Position numbers and translations under genes: made by a program
Notes under the pieces: model-generated
Databases searched by the model: none
Told to the model about the DNA's origin: nothing
What the model saw: the letters and a program-made list of their open reading frames with translations, nothing else
From: Candidatus Neomarinimicrobiota bacterium
Lineage (GTDB): Bacteria > Fidelibacterota > Marinisomatia > Marinisomatales > S15-B10
Assembly: GCA_036476315.1 (NCBI GenBank)
Contig: JAZGBI010000074.1
Coordinates: forward strand, 1-61,358
Length of the DNA stretch: 61,358 nucleotides
Direction of reading: 5' to 3'
Part shown: piece after piece, positions 26,142 through 35,580 of the stretch
How the letters are laid out: every line of letters begins with the position of its first letter
How positions within the stretch are numbered: position 1 is the first letter of the stretch

Positions 26142-27328
26142 TGTTCAGGATCCAGTTTCTTCCGATTGCCCCAGATTTCGAAATGAAGCTTTGCACCATC
26201 AAAGGACCCGGAATCCCCCACATGGGCAATTACGTCACGGGCTTTTATATAATCGTTCTCCCCCACTTCCACGTCCGTGACATGAGTATATACCGTGTAA
26301 AAGCCGTCTCCATGATCGATGATAACGGTGTTTCCGTAACCCCGGATGTAAGTAACCGTGGTGACAATGCCATCGTATACGGCCCGAACCTGTCTGCCAG
26401 CAGGGCCCTTAATATCGATTCCAGTGTTTTCCGTCACGGTTTTCAATGTCGGGTTTCGGTGGCTCCCGAAGTGCGATACGATCTTCCCTTTCACGGGCCA
26501 TGGCAGTTTCCCTTTCAGCAAGGAGAAGTCGACTCTCCCAACGAGCTGTTCTTCGCGCCTCATCCGTTCGAGCTCAGCCAGGCGTGCCTCCTTCTCCTTA
26601 TCGCGCTCGAGTTCGGTGATGATCGACTCTAATTCCCGGGCTGCTTTCTGCCTCTCATTGATAGCATTGGAAAACTCCTGGCGGTTCCTTTTCAATTGTG
26701 CCAACTCACGGTTTCTCATTCTTCTTCTATTCTCCAGCCACTTCTTGCGAACCGATTTTTCCCGGTCGATTTTCTCCATATCCGTAAGCTCTCTATTAAG
26801 AGAGGCCCTTTTGCCGGAAATATCCTGAAGCGTTTCTCTTATCTCACGGCCCAGGGTTTTATCGTAATCGGAAATGATCTTCAAGTATTTCGACCGGTAG
26901 ATGGCCTGACGCCACGAGTCGGAATCCAGGAGAATCTCAATGTCCGACAAACGACCTTTCTTGTAGACATTGGTCACTCGCCGGGCGTACCGCTTCTTGA
27001 GATCCCCATACTGGCGCTGTTTCTCCTCAATCTCGGATTCCATCTGAACAACAGTCTCCCGCTTCGACTTTTCCTCCTTTTTCAGGCGGTAAAGCAAATT
27101 CCTCACCAGAGAGATCTCTTCGTCGATTTCTTCTAACTTGTCGAGAGTGCTCTTCTCTCTGGCCGATGTCTCCCTGATGCGCCTCTGGAAGTCACGAATT
27201 TCGTTCCTTATCAGATCCAATTCCCGGGAATGAAATTGGATATCTTCGTCGATGTCCTCGATCTGGGGAGTCAATACGGGGGGAACTGCCAGCAACAGGA
27301 AAAGGATGAGTTTCGCGTTTGAATCCAC
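26123..27328 (-). CDS. EnvC-like coiled-coil protein with degenerate M23 domain
   Basis: This 401-residue exported protein has an N-terminal hydrophobic segment (KLILFLLLAVPPVLTP). Long coiled coils follow at about 25-105 and 160-265, then a LytM/M23 domain from about 275 (LPWPVKGKIVSHFGSHRNP). In active M23 peptidases the first metal ligand is His in HxGxD; here the site reads ENTGID, with Asn. The later His residues are present (YTHVTD and LHFEIW). The layout is that of EnvC, which activates cell-division amidases and does not itself cut peptidoglycan. The start codon is GTG. It heads the run envC-holB-metG. Confidence 0.85.
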   Translation of the reverse strand: MDSNAKLILFLLLAVPPVLTPQIEDIDEDIQFHSRELDLIRNEIRDFQRRIRETSAREKSTLDKLEEIDEEISLVRNLLYRLKKEEKSKRETVVQMESEIEEKQRQYGDLKKRYARRVTNVYKKGRLSDIEILLDSDSWRQAIYRSKYLKIISDYDKTLGREIRETLQDISGKRASLNRELTDMEKIDREKSVRKKWLENRRRMRNRELAQLKRNRQEFSNAINERQKAARELESIITELERDKEKEARLAELERMRREEQLVGRVDFSLLKGKLPWPVKGKIVSHFGSHRNPTLKTVTENTGIDIKGPAGRQVRAVYDGIVTTVTYIRGYGNTVIIDHGDGFYTVYTHVTDVEVGENDYIKARDVIAHVGDSGSFDGAKLHFEIWGNRKKLDPEQWLRKS

Positions 27329-27773
27329 AGCGGGAAAATAGATTGTCCCTCAGTGATTATCAATTCTTTTCCCACGAAGCCTCGCCTGTTCAGAGAACCA
27401 CAGAGACCACAGAGTAAATAAACTTGACACCAGAGACCTTTTTGTGGTTATGCTTCCGGTTGTGTTCTTGCAGTCTGTCCTGCGAACATTTCTATCTCAA
27501 AGGTTATGTTCATTGTACTACTCTGTCTCCTCCCCGCCTGCTCCCTCCTGGTAGGGAGGGCGGGCAGGTGTGGTTTTGATGTGGCCCTTCTGTTGTTTTT
27601 AAGCTATTAGTGAAAGCTGTGCCTGTCCCGCCAGCCTGCTCCACGTTCGCGGTGGCTGGCAGGCAGTAAGCGGGGTAATCTGTGGTTTCACCGTCAGTTA
27701 CTACGCCAAACCTCTTGACAAATGAAGGAACCGTGACTATTTTGGATCTCCGGTTATCACATAGGAGGGAAAC
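27329..27773. repeat. intergenic region with hairpins and a dispersed repeat
   Basis: No gene is seen in these 445 bases. ACCACAGAGACCACAGAG lies near 27394-27411, a member of the dispersed repeat also found near 38746. At 27533-27564 CCCGCC and CTCCCT pair with AGGGAG and GGCGGG around CCTGGT, and GCCAGCC/GGCTGGC forms a second hairpin at about 27630-27660. Neither is followed by a T-run. Confidence 0.55.
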
Positions 27774-28280
27774 GTGAAGAGCGCAGTTTGGGAAAATATC
27801 TTCCGGGGCAGATCCGGGAAAGAGAGCAGAGAAGTCCTGGCCATGAAACACGTGCCTATTTTCGAAAATCTCGAGGCAAAAGAACTCCTTGAAATTGAAA
27901 AACTCGTCCACCTGAGAGCATACAAGCCTGACGAATACGTGTTCCGGAAGAACGCTCCCGGCGAAGGACTATACATCATTCTCCAGGGCAAGATCGATAT
28001 CCTTGTTGAGAGTGAAAACGGAGAAGAGAACCTCATGGCCTCCCTGAAAGAAGGCGACTTCTTCGGAGATCTGTCACTGCTTGACAGGGAACCTCGCTCC
28101 GCGAGTGCCATTTCAAGAGATCACTCCGAACTCCTGGGTTTCTTCCGCCCGGACCTGACGGACATATTGAAGCGAAAACCGGACCTGGGAGCCAAAATCC
28201 TGTTCAACGTTGCGAGAATCATCGGTGAGAGACTGAGAAAAACAAACGAACTCCTCGAAGAAGCGCAGTCCAAAGTTTAA
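27774..28280 (+). CDS. cyclic-nucleotide-binding-domain protein without HTH
   Basis: This 168-residue protein consists of one cNMP-binding barrel: FENLEAKELLEIEKLV, then EGLYIILQGKIDILVES, the phosphate-binding loop KEGDFFGDLSLLDREPRSAS, and a C-helix FNVARIIGERLRKTNELL. There is no DNA-binding domain, so it is not a CRP regulator; it may be a stand-alone sensor. The start is GTG with the strong ribosome site AGGAGGG (27764-27770). The permease gene follows after 2 bases, so it may regulate that protein. Confidence 0.85.
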   Translation: MKSAVWENIFRGRSGKESREVLAMKHVPIFENLEAKELLEIEKLVHLRAYKPDEYVFRKNAPGEGLYIILQGKIDILVESENGEENLMASLKEGDFFGDLSLLDREPRSASAISRDHSELLGFFRPDLTDILKRKPDLGAKILFNVARIIGERLRKTNELLEEAQSKV

Positions 28281-28282
28281 TC

Positions 28283-29410
28283 GTGAAGACCTCAGCCAAG
28301 GACCCCATCTTGCGGTTCTACCACCTTCTTCTCATTCTGCTCGCCCTGGGATTTCTCTATATTATCTGGCCTTACATATCCGGAATCGTTTTTCTGCTGG
28401 TTTTTGCGTTCCTCTTCACGACTATCCTGCTTCCCATCGTTGATTGGCTTGAAGGAAGAATGAAAAGCCGTGCCCTGGCTGTTATGTCCACGGTTGTGAC
28501 ACTTCTCGCAGTGATTTCCCTTTTCCTCTTCAGTTTCATTGTCCAACTCTCACAGGAAGCACGAACCATCGCTCTAGATCTTGATCAGGAACAACTCGTT
28601 CAAGGACTTCAACAGCTCAGGGAGGCCGTGGTGGACGCATCACCCACCTTTGTCCAGGGCTTTATTCAGGAATACATGGGAGGAGGAACAGACGGAGGCT
28701 TTGGGGCGGCAGAAATCAGCCGCTACGTCAATACCGTGATTGAAAAGCTCTCCCAACTGACTGGAGCAATCGGTTCGTTCCTCTTCTTTGCCATTATGCT
28801 TCTCCTTTTTACCATCATCATTCTATATGAATACCACAACTTCAAGCGAACCCTCGTGAAGTTTATCCCCAACAAATATCTGGAACTGGGAATCCGGCTC
28901 GTTCGAAATATTGAAAAACAGGTCAGCAGCTACCTCCACGGCCAACTTCTTGCCGCGTCAAGTGTGGCCGCCATGTCTGTCATCGGACTGTTTCTTCTCA
29001 ATCTGCTGGTGGATGCGAATCTTTCGCTCATCGTATTCATAGGCGTCATCGCCGGTCTCGCGAATTTGATTCCACTCGTTGGGCCCTTTGTTGGGATGGT
29101 TCCCGCCGTTCTCATTGCCATCATGAACCATCTGGGAACGGACGGCGGACCAGCAGGGCACCTCCTCGTAGTCATCATCTCCATCGTCGTCATGTTTTTC
29201 ATCGTTCAACAGATTGATAACAATCTTGTTACACCGAAACTTGTGGGTCAAAGTGTGGGTATGCACCCCATTGTGGTCATCATGGCCCTACTCATAGGAG
29301 CGAACCTCATGGGACCATTGGGTATGCTTGTGGCCGTACCGGCGGCGGGAACCATCAAGGTAATCACCAGCGAGATCATGTGGGCGGTGAGGAACGCCCA
29401 TCTTCTCTAG
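28283..29410 (+). CDS. AI-2E-family (PerM) membrane permease
   Basis: This 375-residue membrane protein has two hydrophobic hairpins near the N-terminus (about 13-45 and 60-90), a soluble middle with a coiled region, and five or more C-terminal segments containing ANLIPLVGPFVGMVPAVLIA and the family motif QQIDNNLVTPKLVGQSVGMHP. Members export autoinducer-2 or act as sodium/proton antiporters; the role here is unknown. The start is GTG. It ends 2 bases from the convergent gene. Confidence 0.88.
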   Translation: MKTSAKDPILRFYHLLLILLALGFLYIIWPYISGIVFLLVFAFLFTTILLPIVDWLEGRMKSRALAVMSTVVTLLAVISLFLFSFIVQLSQEARTIALDLDQEQLVQGLQQLREAVVDASPTFVQGFIQEYMGGGTDGGFGAAEISRYVNTVIEKLSQLTGAIGSFLFFAIMLLLFTIIILYEYHNFKRTLVKFIPNKYLELGIRLVRNIEKQVSSYLHGQLLAASSVAAMSVIGLFLLNLLVDANLSLIVFIGVIAGLANLIPLVGPFVGMVPAVLIAIMNHLGTDGGPAGHLLVVIISIVVMFFIVQQIDNNLVTPKLVGQSVGMHPIVVIMALLIGANLMGPLGMLVAVPAAGTIKVITSEIMWAVRNAHLL

Positions 29411-29412
29411 CC

Positions 29413-31299
29413 CTACTCCTCCTCTATCCTGTAGAGAACGTAGTCTTCAAAATAGTAGAATCTCTTTTTCTCTTCCGGCACGTGGTAAATCCACATTTGA
29501 TGATTGTGTTGTCTGTCATCGACCCGCTCGACTACCTCATAGGGATCTCCCAGGATCGCCTGCACCTCGGCAACGAGCATGCCCCGTTGCACTCTGGGAG
29601 CATGACCTCTGGCCCTCTCCTCTCTGGCTTCATCCATCTGCTCCTGAAGAGTATACCTCAAGAGGATCTCATCGAGATGGGAAAGTTGACCTTCCAGCCG
29701 CTCGATGATTCTATCCATCGAAGGATCAGAGGTGCCGAGGATTTCACGGACTGTGTAGAGAGATTGAAGAGCCAATCTCAACGACCCCTCATCTGAGGCC
29801 TTGTTGACGTCTTCAAGCATTTTGGCTGCCACTTCGAGTTCGGCTTCCCGTATATCCTCTCGCAAAGAGGGAGCCAGCTCAAAACCACGGGAGAACTTCC
29901 TGAGTGCCATGGGGTAAAATCCCCGCAGTGCAAGATCTTTGCCCTGCCTGAAAAGGATTCTCCCTTCGAGAAGTCGCAACGATTCCCGTGACCGGTCGGA
30001 AACTGACGCGGCCCTGCGGGCTAATCGCAAGGCATCTTCATCCTTCCGGCTATCGAATAACGTGTTTGCCGCCTCCAGGTAATAATCGGCGACTCCCTCT
30101 ATCTCCACGCGAATCTTCCTCTTCAATGCAGCATCCGAAGTAAGGCTCGCCTTAACAAATTTCTCCAGAGCTCTGTCCATCTTCTCCTTCCCGGCGAGCT
30201 GAATACCTTCAGCGTAGAGCTGCTCTGGAATCCTTCTTTCGCAGAGCTGAACAAGACTCCGGGCCCTCTTAATACGGGTATGATCTGGATACTTGTTCAC
30301 GAAACTTAACAGCTTGCGCCGGGCTGACACGTAGTCTCCTTTCAGGAAATCCTTCTTACCTTCGTCTCCAACAGTGGTACGCCCACCGTAAAAGGCTCCA
30401 AATGTGAAATAGAGACCGATAGTTGGCAAATGAAAACCGGAGATTTTCGTTTCATATTCAGGATCAGGAACGGTGGTCACTTTGTGATAGATGTGCCGTA
30501 ATTCCAGTCCCCATGCATACCGGGCCTCCGTCTCAGATTCGAGAACATACTTAAGCCCCAGTGAGACAGTGGCACTCCTTCCCGTGCCAAAAGGTTTTCT
30601 GTCTATATTGTCATCGCGATAGAACCGCGTACGGTTCAGACCGTATGAATACTTCAGATGAAGGAACCACTTGGGTTTCCACTGCATAATGAGCGATGTG
30701 ACCAGATTGCCTTCCATCACTGTTGGAGAGAATTTCTTTTCCTGATCCCACGATGACGGAACCTCCGGGGGACCTGAAATCGCGAGCAGCTCAATATCGG
30801 GAATACCGTAGATGGATGAATAGCGGAACCCGAGACCCGTCAGGACATCAAGATAACTTTTCTTCAACAGAAGATGTGAGAGGTTGGTCTGGAAAGCATC
30901 CACTTCCAAGAATGACCCCATTCGCCCGGACAGATCTATCTTTTCAATAATTTCTGCGGTACCCGGTTCGTAAGTGATCAAGCTCGAATTGAATTCCACG
31001 GGATTGAATCCCTTCCGGCCGTAGAATCCAATTCCGTATCGTCCTTCAACCGGCATCGTGACGATGGGCTGCTTGAACTCCAGAGGCCGGAAAACTGCCT
31101 CAAACAACCGGCTGTCCCCCCGCTTTATGGATGCAAAGTGTTGGCCGGGAGACAGGAAACTAAACCAGGATTTCCTGTCCTTCTGAGGGTCGTAAACGCC
31201 TGCGTGGGATTCTCCCACCGTGCCCCCGGAAAAGACCGGGACGAGCAGGAAAAGTGCGATCCACACAGACTGGGAGATATGGAACTCCTCTCTTACCAT
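29413..31299 (-). CDS. exported barrel-like/TPR-like protein with SmpA-like tail
   Basis: This 628-residue protein has a signal-like N-terminus (SVWIALFLLVPVFSGGTVG). Residues about 35-290 alternate as beta strands (YGIGFYGRKGFNPVEF, TVSLGLKYVLES, GLYFTFGAFYGG), as in an outer-membrane barrel. Residues about 300-560 are helical repeats (GDYVSARRKLLSFVNKYPDH, DRALEKFVKASL) resembling TPR. The last 60 (RGMLVAEVQAILGDPYEVVE, then MWIYHVPEEKKRFYYFED) look like an SmpA/BamE-type domain. The combination suggests an outer-membrane assembly or envelope role. I do not recognise the whole protein as a named family. Confidence 0.6.
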   Translation of the reverse strand: MVREEFHISQSVWIALFLLVPVFSGGTVGESHAGVYDPQKDRKSWFSFLSPGQHFASIKRGDSRLFEAVFRPLEFKQPIVTMPVEGRYGIGFYGRKGFNPVEFNSSLITYEPGTAEIIEKIDLSGRMGSFLEVDAFQTNLSHLLLKKSYLDVLTGLGFRYSSIYGIPDIELLAISGPPEVPSSWDQEKKFSPTVMEGNLVTSLIMQWKPKWFLHLKYSYGLNRTRFYRDDNIDRKPFGTGRSATVSLGLKYVLESETEARYAWGLELRHIYHKVTTVPDPEYETKISGFHLPTIGLYFTFGAFYGGRTTVGDEGKKDFLKGDYVSARRKLLSFVNKYPDHTRIKRARSLVQLCERRIPEQLYAEGIQLAGKEKMDRALEKFVKASLTSDAALKRKIRVEIEGVADYYLEAANTLFDSRKDEDALRLARRAASVSDRSRESLRLLEGRILFRQGKDLALRGFYPMALRKFSRGFELAPSLREDIREAELEVAAKMLEDVNKASDEGSLRLALQSLYTVREILGTSDPSMDRIIERLEGQLSHLDEILLRYTLQEQMDEAREERARGHAPRVQRGMLVAEVQAILGDPYEVVERVDDRQHNHQMWIYHVPEEKKRFYYFEDYVLYRIEEE

Positions 31300-31472
31300 G
31301 GAAAAACAAAATACCAGAACCCTAATAATTATTCAAGACAATTTGGATTATGAAACTATCTTCCGTCAAGGAGCGTTATCTGAATCGGGGGATAGGCTTT
31401 CTCCCGCGAGTGAGGGCAAGAATTTACCCCATCAAGAGAAAGAGTCTCCTTTGTAACTTTCCGGGTGGAAGC

Positions 31473-32138
31473 ATGAACACGTTCAGGCATGTGTCGTTCG
31501 TCGTAATCATTTCTGTGGCGGTGGGATTGTCTCAGCAGACGGACAACGGACTTACCATTTGCCGCGTGAAGTATCCCGGCGGTGGCGACTGGTACAGCGA
31601 CCCGAGTTCACTGCCCAATCTCCTCAATTTCATTTCAGAGAAAACGAATGTCATTGTGAGTGATAGGGAAGCGAGGGCCACGCTGGAGGATGATGAGATC
31701 TTCAATTATCCATATTTATACTTGACGGGCCACGGCAATGTCAGGTTCTCAGAAAAGGAGATCAGCCGGTTACGGACCTATCTTCTCGGAGGTGGATTCC
31801 TTCACGCCGACGACAATTATGGAATGGATAAATCATTCAGGCGTGAAATGGAACATGTATTCCCGGATAGGGCGTGGGTTGAGCTCCCCTTTGATCATCC
31901 TATCTATCACATTTATTTTGACTTTCCCAATGGTCTTCCTAAGATTCATGAGCACGATGGGAAGCCCCCGTCAGGACTGGGACTCTTCAATGGCAAACGA
32001 CTTATGGTGTTTTATACAAACGAAACGGACCTGGGAGACGGATGGGAAGACCCGGAAGTACACAAGGATCCCCAGGAAAAGAGGATGGCCGCCCTGAGGA
32101 TGGGAGTCAACATATTCCTGTATGCCCTCAGTCAGTAG
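31473..32138 (+). CDS. DUF4159-family exported protein
   Basis: ATG 31473 opens a signal peptide (MNTFRHVSFVVIISVAVGLS) and follows GGGTGGAAG; the frame is open further upstream without cause. The 221-residue product has the DUF4159 core: ICRVKYPGGGDWYSDPSSLP, then YLYLTGHGNVRFSEKEISRL and LLGGGFLHADDNYGMD, a class-I glutamine-amidotransferase-like fold without the catalytic Cys at the elbow, and HPIYHIYFDFP. The function is unknown. It is the first of four overlapping genes conserved as a set in Bacteroidota-like genomes. Confidence 0.82.
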   Translation: MNTFRHVSFVVIISVAVGLSQQTDNGLTICRVKYPGGGDWYSDPSSLPNLLNFISEKTNVIVSDREARATLEDDEIFNYPYLYLTGHGNVRFSEKEISRLRTYLLGGGFLHADDNYGMDKSFRREMEHVFPDRAWVELPFDHPIYHIYFDFPNGLPKIHEHDGKPPSGLGLFNGKRLMVFYTNETDLGDGWEDPEVHKDPQEKRMAALRMGVNIFLYALSQ

Positions 32139-32139
32139 A

Positions 32140-35100
32140 ATGACAGATATCACTCAACGACTTTTTCGATTCCGCCGGAGAAAAATTGGAATCGATATCC
32201 AATCGTTTGCGTTGATCAGTCTTTCTGCATTGCTTGTAACGCTTATCATACTTGTGGGACTGGAAGCAATTTTCTGGTTCTCCATAACGCTGAGGTACGG
32301 CCTGTGGCAAGCCGGTATGATCCTGGTCTTGATCCTCGGCATCGCCGCCAGTCTTGGTGCACTCTTACTCCGGCGCGACAGGATCCCCCGCTACTCCCTG
32401 CCAGTCGTTGCCAGGGAAATCGGCCAGAAAGGATTGGAAAAAGAGGATGAGGTTCTCAATGCACTTCAACTTGAATCAACGGCAACCCAAGATGCTTTTT
32501 CCTCCCGCCAGCTCGCTGACCAGTTTGTGGGGCAGGTATCCACAACACTTGATAATCTGAAACCCACTCAGGTATATGGAAAGCGGGCAGCTCCACGATT
32601 CACAAAAGTCGCGGGGGGTATGACAATCGCTTCTCTCATACTCGTTGCTGCCCTTTACCCATCATTCCGGGTGGCTGCCGGGCACTGGCTCCATCCGAAA
32701 AGAGCCTACCCGGTGCCGCATCCATTTGAACTTGAAAGCACAAGCGGAAATCTGTATCTCATGGGGGGAGATGATGCGTTAATCAGGTTCAAGACTGAAG
32801 GCAAGATTCCCCACTCAATAGAAGTGGAAATCAGAGGACCGGAACGCGTGAGCTATAGAACACTTACACGGGATGACAGCAGCTATTTCACTGACTCTCT
32901 GACCCGCGTGTTCCAAAACCTTCGCTATCGTGGGTTTGTCAAATCAAGGCATTTCTGGGAGCCCTGGGACGAAATCTCCTCTCCCACCTACACGATTCAT
33001 GTGACTGACAGACCTGTCATTGAAGATTTCCGCGTCACACTTTCACCTCCGGCCTATACGGGGATGAGCCCCACTTCCCAGGAAGGCAACGTGGCAGAAA
33101 TCCGGGGATTGCGCGGATCCACCATCCAGATTCAACTTCGATCGGACAAAGCACTTACCCGGGCATACCTCAAATATGAGCCGGATACAGACGATAAAAA
33201 CAAGACCAATGTCAAAATGGAGACAAATCGGAATCGTGCTCAAGGAGAGTTCCTCCTGGTGGAAGACGGAGTATTTGCGACCTACATCTTCGACGAAAGA
33301 AACGTCGGTAATCTTGACCCCATACCCTATCACTTCATAGTGGTAGAGGACATTCCCCCGGTACTCCATGTGCTCGAGCCCGCATCCCCCACGGAACTGG
33401 GGAGTGACTTCACACTACCCTCCCGTCTTCACATTGAAGATGACTTCGGCTTCTCGAATCTTCAGATCGTCTATGAGATAGAACATCCGGATTATGTCTC
33501 TTCTGGATCCGGGACCAGTTCCGCGGAGGAGAGCGATATCGTCAATATCCACGGCATTGATGCCTTTTCACGAAGGAAAACGTCGCAGGACGTTTTCTAT
33601 CTCTGGGATGTGAGCAATCTGAATCTCATGCCGGAAGACGAGCTCCGTTTCCACTTTGAACTGTATGACAATGATGAGATATCCGGACCCAAGAAATCAG
33701 TCTCTCCCACCCTTCTGGCCCGCTTCCCTTCCATGGCCGACCTTTTTGCCCGGACCGTAGAGGAGGAGGAATTGATGGAGGAAAAAGCTGAAGATATGAT
33801 TCAGGATCTGCAGGACCTGGACGACGTCTTAAAAGATGTGGAACTGGAAATGCTGAAAGACGAGAAGGTTAGTTGGGAACAGGAGCAGACGATCAAGCAT
33901 TCCGTCGAAGAAGTAAGGGAAAAGCTTCAGGACATTCAAAGTCTTCGTGAAAGACTTCAAGAAATTGTTGAACAATCGGAGAAACACAATCTCTTCTCCG
34001 CCGACTTGATTGAGAAGTTTAACGATCTCCAGGAACTCCTCCAGAGTATTATGACTCCTGAGCTTGCCGAGTCCATGGAAAAAGTACGTGAGGCTCTCAA
34101 AAACCTACAGCCCCATCAGCTGTTGGATGAGCTTCAGAACTTTCGGCTCAACACGCAAGAGCTGGAAGCGCAGCTTGACCGGTTCATCGACGTATTCAGG
34201 CGAATCCGGGCGGAACAGACCGTTGACGAACTTGTCGTGCGCATGGAAAACCTGGTAAAGAGGCAGGAAACGGTGGTTGGGGAATTGAGCCGGAGTGACA
34301 CCCTTCGGAATCTCCCCCGAGTGGCTGAGGAACAGGAGCGCAACCGTCGTGAGTTCGAAAACATCCGGGAGGTCATGGCAGATGCTTCCCGGAGCATGGA
34401 AACATTTGCGCCAATTCCGGCCGAGGATCTCAGGACCATGGCGCAATCGGATCTTACCCGCCGTACCGCTCGCAACTTGAAATCGGCCTCGAATTCCCTG
34501 AACCGTGGAGATTCTGCCGAAGGATTGGAGTCCGCAGCTGCGGCCAAGGAGAATCTTGAGAATATGCTTGGTCAACTCCGGGAAATCCGCGAGACATTCC
34601 GTGAACAGACTGAGGATGAGATGGTAATGGAGTTCGAAGAGATTCTGAGAAACACACTTTTCATATCAAAGGAGCAGGAACGTCTTCAAATCGAGACCAG
34701 AGATGCTCCAAGAAACAGTCCGAGGCTGGGTGAGATGGCAAACTCTCAGCAACTTCTCCGGGACCAGCTGGGTCAGCTAATCGAATCCCTGATGACGTTA
34801 TCCCATCAAACTTTCGCCGTTACTCCAGCCATGGGAAAGGCTATCGGACGTGCCACGGCCGGAATGAATGAATCGCTGAAAAAACTCGAGGATCGTAACA
34901 GTCAAAGTGCTGCGGAGAATCAGAGGAATACCGTGGCGGCCCTGAACGAGGCTGCCCTTGCGACACTGGCGGCGATTGCCGACATTCGAGAGTCGGGAAT
35001 GGCTTCAGGCTTCCAGCAATTCCTGGAAAGAATGGAGCGGATGGCAGCCCAGCAGCGGGGAATCAATGAGCAATCTCTGAAACTTGCATTTGGACGTCTG

Positions 35101-35580
35101 GCGGCGACAGAGCGAGAGGGACTCATGCGCAGGCTGGCCAGCGACCAGGAACAACTGCGGAAATCGTTGGATCAATTGCGTCGCGAAATGCGTGGCTGGC
35201 AGAAGAGCGGCAGTGATCTCAGAGGTATCCTCGATGAGATGGAAGAGGTTCTCAAAGACTTCGAAGCGCGAAAGGTCGATCGCAGAACGGTGGAACGCCA
35301 GGAGCGAATCCTGACACGCATGCTCGATTCCCAGAAATCGTTGAGGCACCAGGACTTCGAGCAAACGAGAAAGGCTACCACGGCTCGAGATATCGTTCGG
35401 GACGGTCCCTCGGGACTGCCGGAGGATCTGGGTCAACGTCGAAACATGGCCATGGAAGCTCTGAACCTCGCGCTCAAGTCGGGATATCCAAAAGACTATC
35501 AGGATATGATCCGTCGCTACTTCAATGCTCTTATCGAATCCCCCGGGTTGATAGATGAGGAGACAGGTGAAAACAGATAG
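32140..35580 (+). CDS. DUF4175-like membrane coiled-coil protein
   Basis: This is about 1,146 residues from ATG 32140, one base after the previous stop; ATG 32122 overlapping that gene is the alternative. Two membrane segments lie near residues 25-45 and 55-75 (ALISLSALLVTLIILVGLEA), and a third at about 165-180. Extracytoplasmic beta-rich domains follow to about 540. The second half is a long coiled coil from about 545 to 1,100 rich in Glu, Gln and Arg (EELMEEKAEDMIQDLQDLDD, ERMAAQQRGINEQ). This fits the DUF4175 group found beside DUF4159 and DUF58/MoxR genes. The role is probably in the envelope but unknown. Confidence 0.72.
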   Translation: MTDITQRLFRFRRRKIGIDIQSFALISLSALLVTLIILVGLEAIFWFSITLRYGLWQAGMILVLILGIAASLGALLLRRDRIPRYSLPVVAREIGQKGLEKEDEVLNALQLESTATQDAFSSRQLADQFVGQVSTTLDNLKPTQVYGKRAAPRFTKVAGGMTIASLILVAALYPSFRVAAGHWLHPKRAYPVPHPFELESTSGNLYLMGGDDALIRFKTEGKIPHSIEVEIRGPERVSYRTLTRDDSSYFTDSLTRVFQNLRYRGFVKSRHFWEPWDEISSPTYTIHVTDRPVIEDFRVTLSPPAYTGMSPTSQEGNVAEIRGLRGSTIQIQLRSDKALTRAYLKYEPDTDDKNKTNVKMETNRNRAQGEFLLVEDGVFATYIFDERNVGNLDPIPYHFIVVEDIPPVLHVLEPASPTELGSDFTLPSRLHIEDDFGFSNLQIVYEIEHPDYVSSGSGTSSAEESDIVNIHGIDAFSRRKTSQDVFYLWDVSNLNLMPEDELRFHFELYDNDEISGPKKSVSPTLLARFPSMADLFARTVEEEELMEEKAEDMIQDLQDLDDVLKDVELEMLKDEKVSWEQEQTIKHSVEEVREKLQDIQSLRERLQEIVEQSEKHNLFSADLIEKFNDLQELLQSIMTPELAESMEKVREALKNLQPHQLLDELQNFRLNTQELEAQLDRFIDVFRRIRAEQTVDELVVRMENLVKRQETVVGELSRSDTLRNLPRVAEEQERNRREFENIREVMADASRSMETFAPIPAEDLRTMAQSDLTRRTARNLKSASNSLNRGDSAEGLESAAAAKENLENMLGQLREIRETFREQTEDEMVMEFEEILRNTLFISKEQERLQIETRDAPRNSPRLGEMANSQQLLRDQLGQLIESLMTLSHQTFAVTPAMGKAIGRATAGMNESLKKLEDRNSQSAAENQRNTVAALNEAALATLAAIADIRESGMASGFQQFLERMERMAAQQRGINEQSLKLAFGRLAATEREGLMRRLASDQEQLRKSLDQLRREMRGWQKSGSDLRGILDEMEEVLKDFEARKVDRRTVERQERILTRMLDSQKSLRHQDFEQTRKATTARDIVRDGPSGLPEDLGQRRNMAMEALNLALKSGYPKDYQDMIRRYFNALIESPGLIDEETGENR

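Noticed and set aside
27533-27564. GC-rich hairpin as a terminator
   Set aside because: No T-run follows on either strand; it fits the palindromic filler better.
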